Shown here piece after piece: positions 11,101-23,300 of a DNA stretch of 64,000 nucleotides. The notes below the pieces were generated by a model that worked only from the letters and a program-made list of their open reading frames with translations, made no database searches and was not told the origin of the DNA. Position numbers and translations under genes: made by a program. The stretch's first letter is position 1. Each line of letters starts with the position of its first letter. The stretch is from Endomychus coccineus. Taxonomy: Eukaryota; Arthropoda; Insecta; Coleoptera; Endomychidae. The stretch is from assembly GCA_958510875.1 (NCBI GenBank), contig OY294068.1:20254297-20318296 (forward strand). Reading direction: 5' to 3'.

Positions 11101-12214
11101 TTAGTAGAATCTAAGTGAATAAGGTCAATCATATCTATATAATATGAAAAAGGAATAACTGAAGTAATGAAACGTAATTTTGTATTTTTATTTTGTTGGT
11201 GACACAATATAGATTTCGCCACTAATCAAATTACCCAATATTTTTCAACCTATATGTGTAATACAATGGACGTTTCGAAGTGAAGTAATGGATGAAAATG
11301 GCCTCAAAGAACGGAACAACACAAATTGAGTTGCAATTTAACAAAGTGCAAATCCAATTTTTTCCTCTGAAAGAGCTACTAGCTAAATCTCAAAGGGCTC
11401 ATCGAATGGAATAATAGTGGCTTTGAAGTATAAATTTGATGAAATCTCTCTGGTGAAAAGTAAATACGTAAAGCAAATTGTCCTCGATGCTCATCAAGTG
11501 AAGGACACTCTAACTCTTATTATTTTCTTTTAGCTCTAGCAATACTACTGAATGTTTCAAGATGTATGGTAACGTAACGTTGGTTTGTCATCTCCAAACT
11601 GAAATCGGATTCGACAGCACTCTCATAAAAAAGTTGCAGGAAAAGTTAAGACCGCTTCATAACTAAAAGACAAGAGCTTTAAACCGCTATTTCTCGAAAT
11701 GCTATACGTTAATTTTTAATAAAGTTAATTTCGTTCTCGTGACGTGAAGTTCACGTCAGAAATAATTGAATGATGTAGGGAAAATAACAAGATTCAGAAT
11801 GCGTTGGACATTTGAAAAGATAAGAACACGAGGAAAAACACGACGTATTGAATTTACTTGAGAATATTTTGTTTTGCAACACTGGACAAAGAGATTTACT
11901 ATTTTGCCGGTAAATATGATTGGCATGTTTGTCCGGAAGCATTCATGATGTGAAACATCGATATTTCTGGATTGAATGTTTATTTTTCATGCTTGCATCT
12001 TCTTGTAGCGCAGCGTAAAATTGTTTCTCCTGTCAGTGAGATATCGTACATATTTGATAAAATTATTTTGAATATTTCTTTGTTGCAGGGACTTTTCAAC
12101 TTGTTTACTAAAACCGGAAAAACGACGAATGAATATCATAGAGCTTTCTCATATACACGAATACATGTATTATAAAAAAACTATAATTTAACTGATAATA
12201 AGTACTGTTGAACT
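11101..12214. other. Intronic stretch, nothing recognised
   Basis: No long frame, splice-supported exon or clear repeat seen. Confidence 0.4.
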
Positions 12215-13925
12215 ATGGCAGAGTTCACACTGTGTATACACTATAACACTATAAATATGGAATAATCACCTCATCCACTAAAAATACTCTCAAACTACTA
12301 AGAAGCTTCCGGCTATCAAGTAGCCATCATTGAAAAAAATGTGTCTTCAGACCCTAGAAAGTTTTGGAGCTATATACAGAGCAAGGAAGGAAATTCTAGA
12401 ATACCAGGTATTATTAAACCTAACAAGGATCTGTACGATTCACCGGAGAAAATTGTTTCTGCCTTTAGTACCAATTTCGCCAGTGTTTGCAAGATCCATA
12501 ATAATACGCCTATAGATGACAGTGCAGGCATTATTAACTATCCTGATATCAATATATCTAATATCTCTCATGACGATATTTTTAATTCAATTAAAAAATC
12601 TAAAAATAAACCAACTGCAGGATCTGACTCCATTCCAAATTTCATAATCAAAGATTGTGCACACGTTCTGGTTTGTCCCCTTCATCACATCTTTAACTTG
12701 ATCATCAAAACGTCTAATTTCCCTCACTTGGGGAAAAAGGCACGTATTTGTCCTGTTTTAAAAAAGGGGGACTCTTCGGAACTTACAAACTACAGACCTA
12801 TATCCATTATTTGCAATTTTGCTAAAATATTTGAATCCATTCTGTACAAGCAAAAATATCATTCAGTCAGCTTTCTTATATCGCCCTTGCAACATGGCTT
12901 CATGAGAAAAAAGTCCACAGTTTCTAATTTAGCATCTTTCACTCAAACCGTGTCCGAGGTTCTAGATCAGCAAGGGTAGGTCGATGTTATTTATACGGAC
13001 TTTCAAGAGGCATTTGACCAACTCGATCACTATATATTACTAACTAAGTTAAAGAATATAGGATTCTCCATTCCCCTCCTCAAATTATTTCGATCATACC
13101 TCTTCGACCGTGAGCATTACGTTGAATACTTGAGTCACAAATCCCAAACTTTTGTACCTACCTCCGGTTTACCACAAGGATCTAATCTTGGACCTTTACT
13201 TTTTCTTATCTATATCAATGATATTGTTGATGTCATTGATATTGATTGTCTAAAATTGTTATTCGCAGCTGATCTCAAACTATTTAGTGTTATTAAATAT
13301 TCAACTGACTGTCTTAAATTTTGTGATATAAATTATGATTCACTTAATACCATAAATAATAAAATCATGCAACTTGTTGATTACGATCACATATGAACCT
13401 GATACAATTTGAACTTTATATATTATTTTTTTGTTGTGTCTGTCTTATATTTTTGTTTAGAAATTAAGTTTTATCATTATTCTTAGTCTTATCATTGTAA
13501 TTAGTTTTAATATAGCATTTCCTGTATTTGGGTGTACCCGTTGGAGATAAACAAATAAATAAATAAATAAATAAATCAGAGTAAACTAAATGATGAATCA
13601 AAATGTGCTTGTTTGAATACTATTTGGGGATAATAGTGTAAACAAGTGGTTAGCCTTACCAGGAAATGAATCGGGATATAATAAATTGCTTTTTCGTTTA
13701 AACATTTCCATCTCTCATAAATTATATACATATTTGTCCGTTCTGCGTTTTAAAAGTTTATAAACTTTATTGAGGAATGGTGTAACCTGTATTCAAAATA
13801 TGTTTGGCTAGCGCTGATTTTTCACCATTATTTTTTGATTTATGATTTAGTTTACTCTAATGATGGCTACTTGGTAGTAGACAAGAGCGATTATTTCTTA
13901 TTTATAGTGAATCATTACTGTGTCA
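12215..13925 (-). mobile_element. Penelope-like element copy split by a non-LTR insertion
   Basis: Terminal block gagttcacactgtg..ctatcaagtagccatcat (12215-12330) matches the inverted end of the PLE at 6451. The element resumes at 13577 (cagagtaaactaaa) and holds, at about 13780-13835, the minus-strand GIY-YIG tail seen at 7060-7110. It closes with a plus-strand hammerhead-like block (ctaatgatggctacttggta) at 13855-13880 and matching outer sequence. The ends are inverted relative to each other. The gap is filled by the retrotransposon at 12331-13576. Confidence 0.72.
12331..13576 (+). mobile_element. Non-LTR retrotransposon, 5'-truncated, inserted in a hammerhead core
   Basis: A 212-residue frame (to 12979) includes DPRKFWSYIQS, ICPVLKKGDSSELTNYRPIS and LQHGFMRKKSTVSNLASF. 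After a stop at 12977-12979 the frame continues as VIYTDFQEAFDQLDH, GLPQGSNLGPLLFLIYINDI and LFAADLKLF, where the usual FADD is FAAD, so a catalytic Asp codon has become Ala. The tail is an (AAAT)n run at 13549-13576. Flanks join to a normal PLE end (catcat / cagag), placing the insertion inside the complement of CTGATGA, with at most a 2-bp target duplication. It is the same family as the long ORF at 56932-59805. Confidence 0.82.
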
Positions 13926-14279
13926 AATAGCACTACATTATCATCATCATTAAACTGGTAGTAATTTCGATTTTAATAATACATATGTAAAAAAATACAA
14001 TAAGAAAGATTGGCAACATAGCGGAATTCTAATATGAGGGGAACTAATTACAAGCTACTACCGAGATCGGAGGTTGGATATCTACAAATTATCTTTGGCA
14101 GCGAGATGTGAGAAAGCAAGTGTCTTCCGAAGATGGTGTTGGAGAGCGATCGTGGAAACATGAGGATCGTCTGAGACTGCTCTAGTGGCCTCGCGGTTAC
14201 TGAGGCTCGCGTGTCTCCACTTGAAAGGAGATAGAAACATTCCCTGATGATTCTCATGCCAACTTGGTAGAGGTATTGA
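13926..14279. other. Short stretch leading into a jockey fragment
   Basis: No feature of its own; minus-strand sequence from 14048 may be extra 3' sequence of the element at 14280-15480. Confidence 0.35.
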
Positions 14280-15480
14280 CTAAAGCTGTGTTCAATCGGA
14301 CTCTCTTTTATTCAATACTTCGACTACAAGAGCAGAAAATCTATGTTCATAGAACATCTTATGAGCCATTGTTAAAATGATGAGACAGAAGAAGGATATT
14401 CGAAAGTTGGGAGATTACAGGCATGAGAAGAAACCTCACTGGGCCAAGAGTTGCACAATTTTGTTCTTCGATGGCAAAATGAAGTCTGGTAGGAAGAAGC
14501 TCGGTAGGTCTCGAGATTGACAATGGCGCTTGAGCACATCCAGGCCGCCTACCAGGAATCTTTCGTGATGAAAACGGATCATGAGAACATCTATAGAAAA
14601 TGGGTTAGTCTTCCATCTTTCTACGATGTTCTTAAGAGATCAATGAATTGAGTATGTCATCATCAATCAGACGAAAATGTATCTTCTGAATATAATCTAA
14701 GAACTTCAACGTATATTTGGGAGCTAAGCTCCAAGCAAGTGGACAGTATTCCAGGCAGGTCTAATCTGTGGTTTGTGGACTATGAGGGGCTGCTAGAATG
14801 TGAAGTAGCCCTTGGCACGAGATAGAAGACCAAGTTTGTGAAGTGGATATATCCGGGATTGTGGGATCCACCTTCCTGGAGAGCTTGAGAGAACATTTTG
14901 GAGTGTACAATCATCTGCAAGGCTGTGGACTGGACAGGAGGTTACTTCGAAACAGAAATAGATGCCAAGACAAATCCCTGTGGAACACCAGCGCCCTTGT
15001 ATCGGAGGAGACTTCGTCAACCATCACATTGAGCTATATATCTGAAAGAACATAACAAGCGACAAGTTGAGGCTGCAAACCATATGGCGGAAGTTCCAAA
15101 GAAGGCCTCGGTCAAATGCTTTGAAGATCTACAATGCTACAACTAGAGATTCTCCATATTTTTCAATGATGCCTGCCGTATATGTTTTACATAGACAAGT
15201 GTGTATCCTGTTGATTTCTGCTGACGAAAGCCATATTGCTGGGCCTGCACGAGTTTGGAGCTCTCTAGGTATTGATTGCTTTAACCATCATTTTAGAGAT
15301 TACAGTAAGAGTGTGATGTGTCTGTAATTACTAGGAAGGTTTTCTGTCCTTTTTTTAGAATTGGTTGAACTTTAGCTGTCTCCCAGTGTGTATGGAAAAC
15401 TCGGGTTAATTCTGGAGCACATTCCTTGAGTACAACAGTGAAAATTCCGTCCGACCCCTAAGCTTTTCGGTATTGAGATC
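14280..15480 (-). mobile_element. Jockey-like non-LTR fragment (RT and post-RT region)
   Basis: On the minus strand from 15480 down, shifted frames give YLESSKLVQAQQYGFRQQ and STGYTLVYVKHIRQ (about 15270-15180), SSKHLTEAFFGTSAIWF (about 15120-15080), GVPQGFVLA (about 14985-14960) and post-RT pieces to about 14280. Stops and frameshifts are frequent. The same family as 20669-21215, 27600-28370 and 45410-46720. Confidence 0.7.
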
Positions 15481-15689
15481 ACGCAAGATCCGCCTAATTC
15501 TGCGCTGATCAAAGAAAATATGGTTGGTTATCCCTTGTAGATTCAAAGTGGAATTTTCTGATCGTGCTGATAGCTCTACAATCGAAATCGAAAAGCTAGC
15601 GCGGGTGTTTACTCGAAATATTGAGACTTTTCCCCCAAAATACTCCTAAGAAGATATGCAACGATTATTTCAATCAAAAATCTGTTCTA

Positions 15690-15965
15690 TCAACCATGGA
15701 GTGGAAGAATTTCTGGACCGCAAAATCAGAGGTGAAAATATTGGAAACCATACGGACAGCAGAGCTGCACTGCAATAGGTAGGAACAAGATTTCCTTCAA
15801 CCAGGTATAAGAAAGTAACAATAGCCTGAGACAAGTAGCAAACACCAACCAGTGAGTTGGGTAAAGGGACATTATATAACGAAAGGAAATGATAAAGCAA
15901 ACGGAGTGACTCACGAAGGATCCGCCAAGGGAAACCCCGAGGAAGAATCAATAATTGCACCATCA
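15690..15965 (+). mobile_element. RNase H fragment of a non-LTR retrotransposon
   Basis: A plus-strand frame gives WTAKSEVKILETIRTAELHC, and a second gives PVSWVKGHYITKGNDKANGV then EGSAKG. The WVKGH....GN..A arrangement is the C-terminal block of RNase H domains found after RT in I/R1/jockey-like elements. It is in opposite orientation to the neighbouring jockey fragment, so it is from a different insertion. Broken by stops. Confidence 0.55.
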
Positions 15966-17540
15966 GCATATATTAAGGAGTTCATGTAGAAGATTTATGA
16001 CTCAGTATGACCAGCATTAGGGAGATCTATCCGAGTAATGTGCTCTTGTTTGTCCAGCATCTAGAGTGGCTGGAGAGCTGAAAATACACCAAAGTGATGT
16101 TTCCTATGTTGGGATACAATGGTTCTGATTAGCCCTGACTACTGTAACCAATATTTGCTCAACTCAATCCAGAATCCAAAACTGAAGTAGAAAGGTTCAA
16201 ACTGGTAAATGCAGTATTTCCACAATTGAAGAGAGTACAAACTTATTCTTTCTCATGAAGATTCAATTCCACAATACGAACATTCTGTACTTTCTTGAAT
16301 TTTATTGATGGTTTGGCAGATTTTTTGAAGGGTTGTATTGTTGAAAGAGTTATATCGCTTTCAACAGACTTAGCATTTACCTTCACTAGATGAATGTAAT
16401 ATATTCTGAACCAGATAAAGTTCATGATCGTTATTCGAAAAACAATATTTGTGATCAACGCTAGTATTCTGTACCATTTTAAAATCAGTTGTCTGAGATA
16501 TCATGTGAAAAACGCCAATTATTCCAAAATTTCTCACTTTACTAATTTGAGTAAAGATGTTTTTTGTATATTCAAGTTTGTCATATTTCTATGATGATTT
16601 CATTACTCATTCAATTATGAAACGAAATTGTTGAGGTATTACTTGTTAAAATGGGATTAACAATAAAACGAAACGGAAAATATAATCTGACATGCGATTC
16701 GGAATTGGACAAGTATCGAGTACAAAATCTAAGTTGGCACGTTCGAAATCAATTTTTGGATGAATATAATATGAGGAAGTGTCATTCACGTGTCACGTTG
16801 GTTTATCTATGTCACCTCATTAGACAAAGAAATCTAGCATTTCGGAGTGGGACTTGAAAGGTACCATTCCGGAAGTTCTTTAAACTCAAAAACGCGTATC
16901 TTCTGTCTCTCGTAATTTCTAGTTTCGCTTTTTTCCACAACCTGTCATAAAAAAGTGTCATTCATCACCAAGATTTGTGCCGGTTTGAATGGAACTTATT
17001 TTTAGATGTTTTTAAGGAATCTTGAGGATATTAACTGGGACAAACGATTATAGATCAAACGTGCCCCAAAATGTTAATATAAACTACATTATTCGACACT
17101 CGCATATATCATCAGAATATATGAGATGCGAATTGGAGCACAGATTATGATATATCATCAATCAATAATCCAGAAGACAAGTTATTTGAGGTTCTGCATG
17201 AATCTGATAATTAGGTATCATTGAATCGTTCATCATTTATATATTGATATAAACATTCTGTATATTTATACTCATATCACAGGTTGCTTGAAGTTTGACG
17301 ACATTTTGCTATAAAAGGATACACTATGATCTGAACGAAGAAGAAAACTTTCAAGTTTCATTTTCCTCTAAACTGACGGACTCAGTGTTGATGTAACAGA
17401 TAGTGCAGAGTGTAATCATCGAAAAAACTCTTTGTAATCGACATGTTCTTCTAACCAAGCTTTTATTTCATAAAAAAAATTCTATCGCTTCGCCATTTGC
17501 TATGTGATATTAAATTTCAGCATTGTAAAATCTAACACTT
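15966..17540. other. Intronic stretch, nothing recognised
   Basis: A 68-codon frame at 16651-16857 shows no resemblance to a known family and lacks splice support. Otherwise non-coding AT-rich DNA. Confidence 0.4.
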
Positions 17541-17706
17541 CTATGTTGATATCACTTCTATTAGTAACATCCGTTACTAGAGTTTCAGCGTTATTACGCT
17601 ATTTTCAGTCTGTATTCAATTACCATTTGAATACCATCTGAAGATGACATAATAACGCTGAAGCTCGTGTAACTGAAGTTACAAATAAAAGTGTTATCAA
17701 CATAGT
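17541..17706. mobile_element. Palindromic hammerhead-like terminal repeat (third PLE-like family)
   Basis: The left arm reads ctatgttgatatcacttct..agtaac..actagagtttcagcgttatta. The right arm has the reverse complement: taataacgctgaagctcgtgtaact..agttac..agtgttatcaacatag. The right arm contains CTGAAGA and, after an imperfect stem, CTGAAGC where a hammerhead would have CGAAAC. I infer a decayed PLE-like terminal repeat; a simple MITE is the alternative. Confidence 0.5.
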
Positions 17707-18727
17707 AGTTTTTAATTTTACGATATGGATCTCATTGTATTTCCAAGTGATAATTCCTATTGTATTGTCAATCAAGCAATCAAATTCATATTCAAATTAT
17801 TACGCCATCTAGTAGTGAATATCAAAACCATCAAAGTTAACAAACTGGTGTCAAAACGTTAACCAAAACCTCCTATGTCTTAATAATTTTTATGTTATTT
17901 TTGGCGCTGCCGGTTGAAGGTGTTTCATTTTGTTGATTTATTACCAAATTGAAGAAAAATGAACGATTGTATTAGGGATAAGATAAGTGAACATTTTCCA
18001 CTTACTTGTAGTGTCGGAGTAACGAAAACTCGTTTTGACTTGCCAGCTAGACTTGGAAGGTTTCATGGTTCTATTTTCTATTCTATTACAGTACTCAGGA
18101 GCATTGCTTTTAATACTTTAATTTAGGTTTGAGTCAAAAATTGGTTGTTTTTCAATTTTTGTTCATTGTTTAACAAGAAAATCATGGCTATTCTTCCCCC
18201 AGCAGTTATCACCACCTGGAGTATCAAGAGGTAGAGTTATTATTAACATGGTATTCCAGAAAGATGAACTCTCAACAACGGACTTAGTGGGTCAGAAAAA
18301 TAAAGAGGATTTTATCACCGACCGAAGATCAAGGTTTAACTGAATTCTTCCCAGAAGGAGTATGAGTTCCGTTTAGTGGCCTTTCAAGAAGATAAGAACT
18401 CCCGGCAATATATTATGGATGAATTTCAGTTCAGTAATGATATTAGTTCGGACACCCCGATTAATCCCAATGTTAACATCGTGTTATTCGGTGCACTAGC
18501 TTTTTCAGGTCGAATTCCATTTCCAAATGCGAGGAGAACATGAGTTTGTGTGTGTCTGCAAGTATTAAAGTGCACCCTCATAATCATGAATATGGAATAA
18601 AATTGAAATTCCGTTATCACATAATTTGCAGCTCATCGGAGATACGAGATCGGTTCAATTGAATGATTCGAAGACAATATTCAAATAGCGTTACTGTGAA
18701 GATAAAGTTGAAGTGTTCATAAGTGTA
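17707..18727. other. Intronic stretch, nothing recognised
   Basis: No gene or clear repeat seen. Confidence 0.4.
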
Positions 18728-18975
18728 CAGGGTGTTTCAAATTCGAGCCACATCATTGGAATCTCGGAAAGTATAAGAGATACGAGGATGGTTAAATTGT
18801 TATTGCAATATTTCGGTTATTTTCGAATATCTTCTGGAGTATTCAGAATTTTTTTAACTTCCAAGCATCATTTTGTTAAGCATCAAAATGCCCAGCTTTG
18901 CCATGATTTAACCATTTTCGTATTTCTCATAGTTCCCGAGATCCCAATGATGTGGCTACAATTTGAAACACCCTG
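18728..18975. mobile_element. Mariner-type MITE
   Basis: Inverted ends CAGGGTGTTTCAAATT and AATTTGAAACACCCTG extend inward ~70 bp with mismatches (ccacatcattgg / ccaatgatgtgg). The element is flanked by TA on both sides (18726-18727, 18976-18977), the mariner target. Length 248 bp; the interior gives only a chance frame. It is non-autonomous. Confidence 0.8.
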
Positions 18976-19195
18976 TACACAGTGCCCCTGACGAAACGAT
19001 TATCTGAGAAAGCTCTAAACAATTTTGACATTATCACTTGAAAATGTTTGCGGAATAGCTTTAGCTGCATGAGTTTTTCAGGTTTTTTGGAAAAACTGAA
19101 TTTCGCGTTCTTGTTAATCTGATGTACCTCCTCATTGTTTAAATTGTTTTGGATTCGTGTGAGAGAGAATTTTCTGCGAAAACTCAAGACCGAAT

Positions 19196-19240
19196 AGAAC
19201 GTTTCAGATGCACGGAAGCATCATCAACTTGTCACATCCT
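19196..19240 (-). ncRNA. Decayed hammerhead-like motif
   Basis: The minus strand reads TTGATGA, then TGC-ttccgt-GCA with flanking TC, then TGAAACGTTC. The arrangement resembles a hammerhead (CUGAUGA, stem II, GAAAC), but the first core base is U rather than C and the stem register is uncertain. Probably the terminal repeat of another PLE family. Confidence 0.4.
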
Positions 19241-19449
19241 AAGGAAAAACCAAAGCCGAATTATGGAAATAAACAATATAATTAATCGTTGCTAGGAAAT
19301 GTTTGTTGAGATCAATCGTGCCTAAAGAAAATAGGCAAATTCCATTTTGTAATTTTGATAACGATGAAAATAAACATACCAAAATATGAAATACAAATTA
19401 TTATCAATACTCATTCACTAACCACATAAACAAAAACACATACATCCAC

Positions 19450-20240
19450 TAAATGTTTGCCTTTACGCACGTTTCGGTCTGACGATCATCATCATAAGAC
19501 GTTTGAAAACGCCAGATTCCGTACTCAATACTACTAACCACTCAGCGTCTTATCGCAGTAAAGTAGTTGGAGATGTCATATCTAGAGGACGAGGCAATCA
19601 AAATAGTCTGATAACCAAAACCGCTTTGCACCAAGTAGGTACGATGTTCAACAGATGTGTTCAAAACTTTACGACTACAACAGAAGAGGTCTTTGCTGTA
19701 CCTATATTATTGATTCATGTATCAGCTTCCTACATTCACACAATTTGAAACATTATGAAGAAGTACGTAGTACTTAATGAATTAAATTTGTATCAATGAT
19801 TCTACATCGGTTCTATTACTTACAGACTTAGTATCACGTTTCTTGTGAATCATCTCCAGAATATGTCTTTCACAATAATTGGTTTCTTTAGGTAAAATAT
19901 CAACGTTATTCAAATCGAACTTATGGTTATAATCAAAACAATGTTCAACGAAGGCGGTGGACTTTTCTAACTTTTTTAGTACTATACTCTTATGACCGTG
20001 CATTCTTTTTTGAAAATATTCTTTAGAGATTCCTATCACAATATGAAGAATTTAATCTATATACCGTGTAGGTTTGTTTATCTTTATGTATAAACGGTTT
20101 TAGATTTCAAAAAATTTTAGAAATACTGCGCTTTAATTTGCGTAAATTAGTGTTCAAACGTCCCCTGATGGTGGTCGAAAATACAGTCAACATATGTGTT
20201 AATGTGACCCATTTACCAAAAATTTACATATATATGAATA
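19450..20240 (-). mobile_element. Penelope-like element 3' part: GIY-YIG remnant and terminal repeats
   Basis: Minus-strand frame 20039-19782 (85 codons) gives IGISKEYFQKRMHGHKSIVL, STAFVEHCFDYNHKF, NNVDILPKETNY and RHILEMIHKK: the C-terminal part of a PLE GIY-YIG endonuclease. Downstream on the same strand, at 19501-19459, is a hammerhead-like block (ATGATGA, stem, GAAACGTGCGTAAAG) whose first core base C is A and whose stem I partner is altered. At 20160-20240 the other end matches the terminal repeat of the 1353 palindrome in the opposite orientation (gtgacccatttaccaaaa). The RT domain is absent. Confidence 0.8.
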
Positions 20241-20668
20241 TTCTTCTATATACAGGGTTCATCTATGAAACGGGAAAATTTAAAGACTCTGTTATTCCTT
20301 CATCGTTTGAGTGAGGACGCTAAAGCTAATGACAAATTGTCACTCATTCAACGCCATTTAGTAAACATGGAACACTGGTCAAGTGCTCATCGTTGTTTCT
20401 GTGTCAAATCATTTTATAAGAATGATGACTCCACTACAACTGTTATTTGGCAATCAGTTCAATATTTCGAATCATGGTCTATTAACACAGTTAACTACTG
20501 GGTACAAAAACTGTTTCTACTTCAAATCTAAAACGTAAAGGAGCACCTAAAAGTTTCAAAATGTCAGAAAACATTGATAAGGACTTGAGTTTTCACCGCT
20601 ATAAAATTCAAATTGTCCAAGAATTAGAAGAAGCTGATTCGGCTACTTGCATGAATTTTTATCAAGAA

Positions 20669-21086
20669 ATAGCTAGATTATCAGATCCCCATTTCAAAAC
20701 ATTTGCCAAATCTCCGTTAATTGCTCCAACCTGTCCCTGTTCCGTTCTTCTGGATTCAATAGATGATTTTGGGGCTCTAGATGAGAACGCGATATGGAAT
20801 GTAAACATCATCTGCAAAGCTGTGGACGGGACAATGAGGTCAATTCGAAACAGAAATAGATGCCAAGACAGATCCCTGCGGACCACCAGCGTCCTTGTAT
20901 AAGAGAAGACTTCGGCAACCACCACATGGAGTGATCTATCTGAGATAAAACTCGATAGCAAGCGTTAAAGTTGAGGCGGCAAACCATATGACGGAAATTT
21001 CCCAAGAAGGCTTTGGTGCCAGACTCGGTCAAATGCTTTGGAAATATCCAATGATACAGGTGGAGATTCTCTATGTTTTTCAATAG

Positions 21087-21121
<35 letters not shown>

Positions 21122-21215
21122 TCTTGCCTTATTTGTGTTACATGTTCCCAGTGAGACGGTGCTACCAGTGATACTGCTCGTATGTCTATTGCTGCTTTAA
21201 GGAACTCTTTCCGAA
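20669..21215 (-). mobile_element. Jockey-like RT fragment inside the mariner transposase
   Basis: The minus strand gives VSLDISKAFDRVWHQSLLGK and FPSYGLPPQL (RT blocks 3-4), then SDRSLHVVV, a GPQGSVLA-like turn, FADDV and INGDLANVLKWGSDNLA across frames. A (TAA)n run at 21088-21121 sits at its 5' side and may be expanded from element sequence. Junctions are inferred from where the flanking transposase homology stops (about 20668) and resumes. Confidence 0.78.
21088..21121. repeat. (TAA)n microsatellite
   Basis: Eleven TAA units inside the jockey fragment, encoding a poly-Leu run on the minus strand. It replaces part of the expected RT sequence. Confidence 0.9.
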
Positions 21216-21480
21216 TCATATCTTATCCAAAAATGGAGACATTGCTTGGCCTGCTAGATGGCCCGATTTGCCCGCATGCGACTTTTTCCTTTGGGATTGA
21301 CTCGAGAGCAAGGTGTACGTTGAGCGACCGCAAACGTTAGCGGAAAAATTCAAGAAGAAGTAACACACATTACACCGGAAATGTTAAGAGGAGTAATGGA
21401 AAATCTTCGAATAAGATTACAAGAATGCGTAGATCGTAATGGTGCCCATCTGTCATGTATCGTTTCCAAAAAATATAATG

Positions 21481-22872
21481 GCAAGTGTAACTCAACAGAA
21501 AATTGTAAAAACATTAATGTTAAAATGAAAACTTATGTCGATACAGTAGTTTTGAAGTTTCTCGTCTCCCTGACGAACTCACATCTTTGTAATAGTACTT
21601 CCCAAGATCATCTACCCACTCGGAAAAGCCATCGCTAATAGGTCCAAAGTGACTCCAGAAACAACTCAGAAATTGGCTCTTCGCAATTCAATTTGTTCGT
21701 ATTTGAAGTGCAAATTGGAATTGAATCACATTTTGTAATAAATCAAGATTGAAGCGAGCTCTATGCGAAATAATATGTCTTGTCATTACCCTAACTAATA
21801 GAATTACCACTGGCGAATTTCAGAATAACCGTCTGAGCAATTACATTTTCTGCTATATTACTTTATTCCATGTAAATTGAATGAACTATAGCGGAACACT
21901 GAACGTTAAAAGTTACTTTTTCATTATCGAACGCCACCTTTCACGCTCCTTACACTCCTGAAAACAAGTCTCAACCCTTCCGTCGAACGACTAAAAATGT
22001 AAATGCAGACAAAAGATCTCATAGTTCCGCATTAGCAGGTTGACGGAACACGTGAAACTTTCCGTTAATTCTGCTTTAATGTTATTGTTGTGTCGGAGAT
22101 TTACAGTTCGGAATTTCAAACTAAGCGGGACTCAAAATATCATTAACATTTGCAATTAACCCAGGTCCCTACTGCCTTGTGCTAAATATGAAATTGCTTC
22201 TACAATCTTGCTGGAAATAAACGATTGAACCTTTCCCAACAACATCCTGTAATTCAAACTTTTTGATGAAGCTTTATTATTTTTTTGAGGGCAGAAATTA
22301 ATGAAGAGCAATGTCAATGAAATTTCAGATGACGGAACATTGTTTTATCATTTTCATAAAATAAAATGAAAAAATAAAAGAAAATGATGAGCCCGACACT
22401 TTTACCTATTGATTTTCATTGTATCCCCACTGTTTATTTATACTGAAGATAGAGTCTAGGAGCCAGAGCGATATTGATGGTCTGAACATTAACCCGATGA
22501 CACTATGGTTTATCGTTAGAGGACGGTTCAATGACCAATTCATCTCAAAGACCGAATTTTCCCCGGCTGCTAGATCTCGAGATACAGCATCCGCATTTTT
22601 TTTTGTTTTGACTGGAGGTTAACCCTTTCCAAGTTGCGGTTACTTGAAAAGCATGCCATTCTTATGCACTTCCACCATGTGCCATCATTTTTTATGGTGC
22701 CCGTTTATCAGGCATACCAGTTGAAATTGGACCGAAAATGGACTGCAAGTTAACCCTCCCAAACCTGGTGGAAAATGTTCATTGGTGTTGGCAATTGTTA
22801 ACATACCCTATGCCATCAAAAGTTATCGGTCCATTTTCGAGTAATCGACCATCATTTGGGCCAAAAATGTTA
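21481..22872. other. Intronic stretch; nothing recognised apart from a mirrored motif
   Basis: No gene. At 22715-22745 and 22828-22840 the phrase (accgaaaatgg / ccattttcg) suggests remnants of foldback DNA related to the next element. Confidence 0.4.
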
Positions 22873-23300
22873 ATTTTTTTTATTTTGTGGCTAAAACTTG
22901 CAAGTTACAAAATAACATGATGACACCATCTTAAATAACTTTAATGGAGGTCAAATGAAGATTTAAAGTTATTGCCATCACTCCTTGCGTATTTAAACCC
23001 CCCAAAATCTCCCAAGACCACCCCCAAAAAAATATGAATAATATGGATAATATGACCAAATTTATCATAAATTAGTAAAGTTTTGAGATTCTGGCGGGGT
23101 TTAAAACCAAAACGGCAGTTTTTTGTTTTTGTTTTGTTTTGGGGGTGGTTTTAGGTGGTTTTGGGGGGTTTGAATAGGCAAGGAGTGATGGCATTAATTT
23201 AAATCTTTATTTGACCTCCAATAAAGTTATTTAACATGGTGCCATCATGTTTTCTTGTAACCCGCAAGTTTTAGCAACAAAATGAAAAAAAAATGTGGCT
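22873..23300. repeat. Foldback element next to the RGK exon
   Basis: The left arm (22873-23035) and right arm (23125-23300) are imperfect reverse complements: gctaaaacttgc, aacatgatg.caccat, taaataactttaatggaggtcaaat and catcactccttgc all recur inverted. The ~90-bp loop is AT-rich. No coding capacity. It lies only ~380 bp 3' of the P-loop exon donor, inside the intron. Confidence 0.75.

Larger units (their letters stand above)
20367..21480 (+). pseudogene. Mariner-superfamily transposase relic, split by a jockey fragment
   Basis: The N-terminal part starts at the ATG at 20367 with MEHWSSAHRCFCVKSFYKND (helix-turn-helix start typical of this group), then HRYKIQIVQELEEADSATC (about 20598-20650). 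After the insertion at 20669-21215, it resumes with NGDIAWPARWPDLPACDFFL (about 21232-21290; the third catalytic Asp motif) and ENLRIRLQECVDRNG near the C-terminus. The central catalytic part is missing or replaced, so the DDxD/E spacing cannot be measured. A mariner-like 5' end (tatacagggtt) lies at about 20249-20260; no 3' end was found. Confidence 0.8.
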
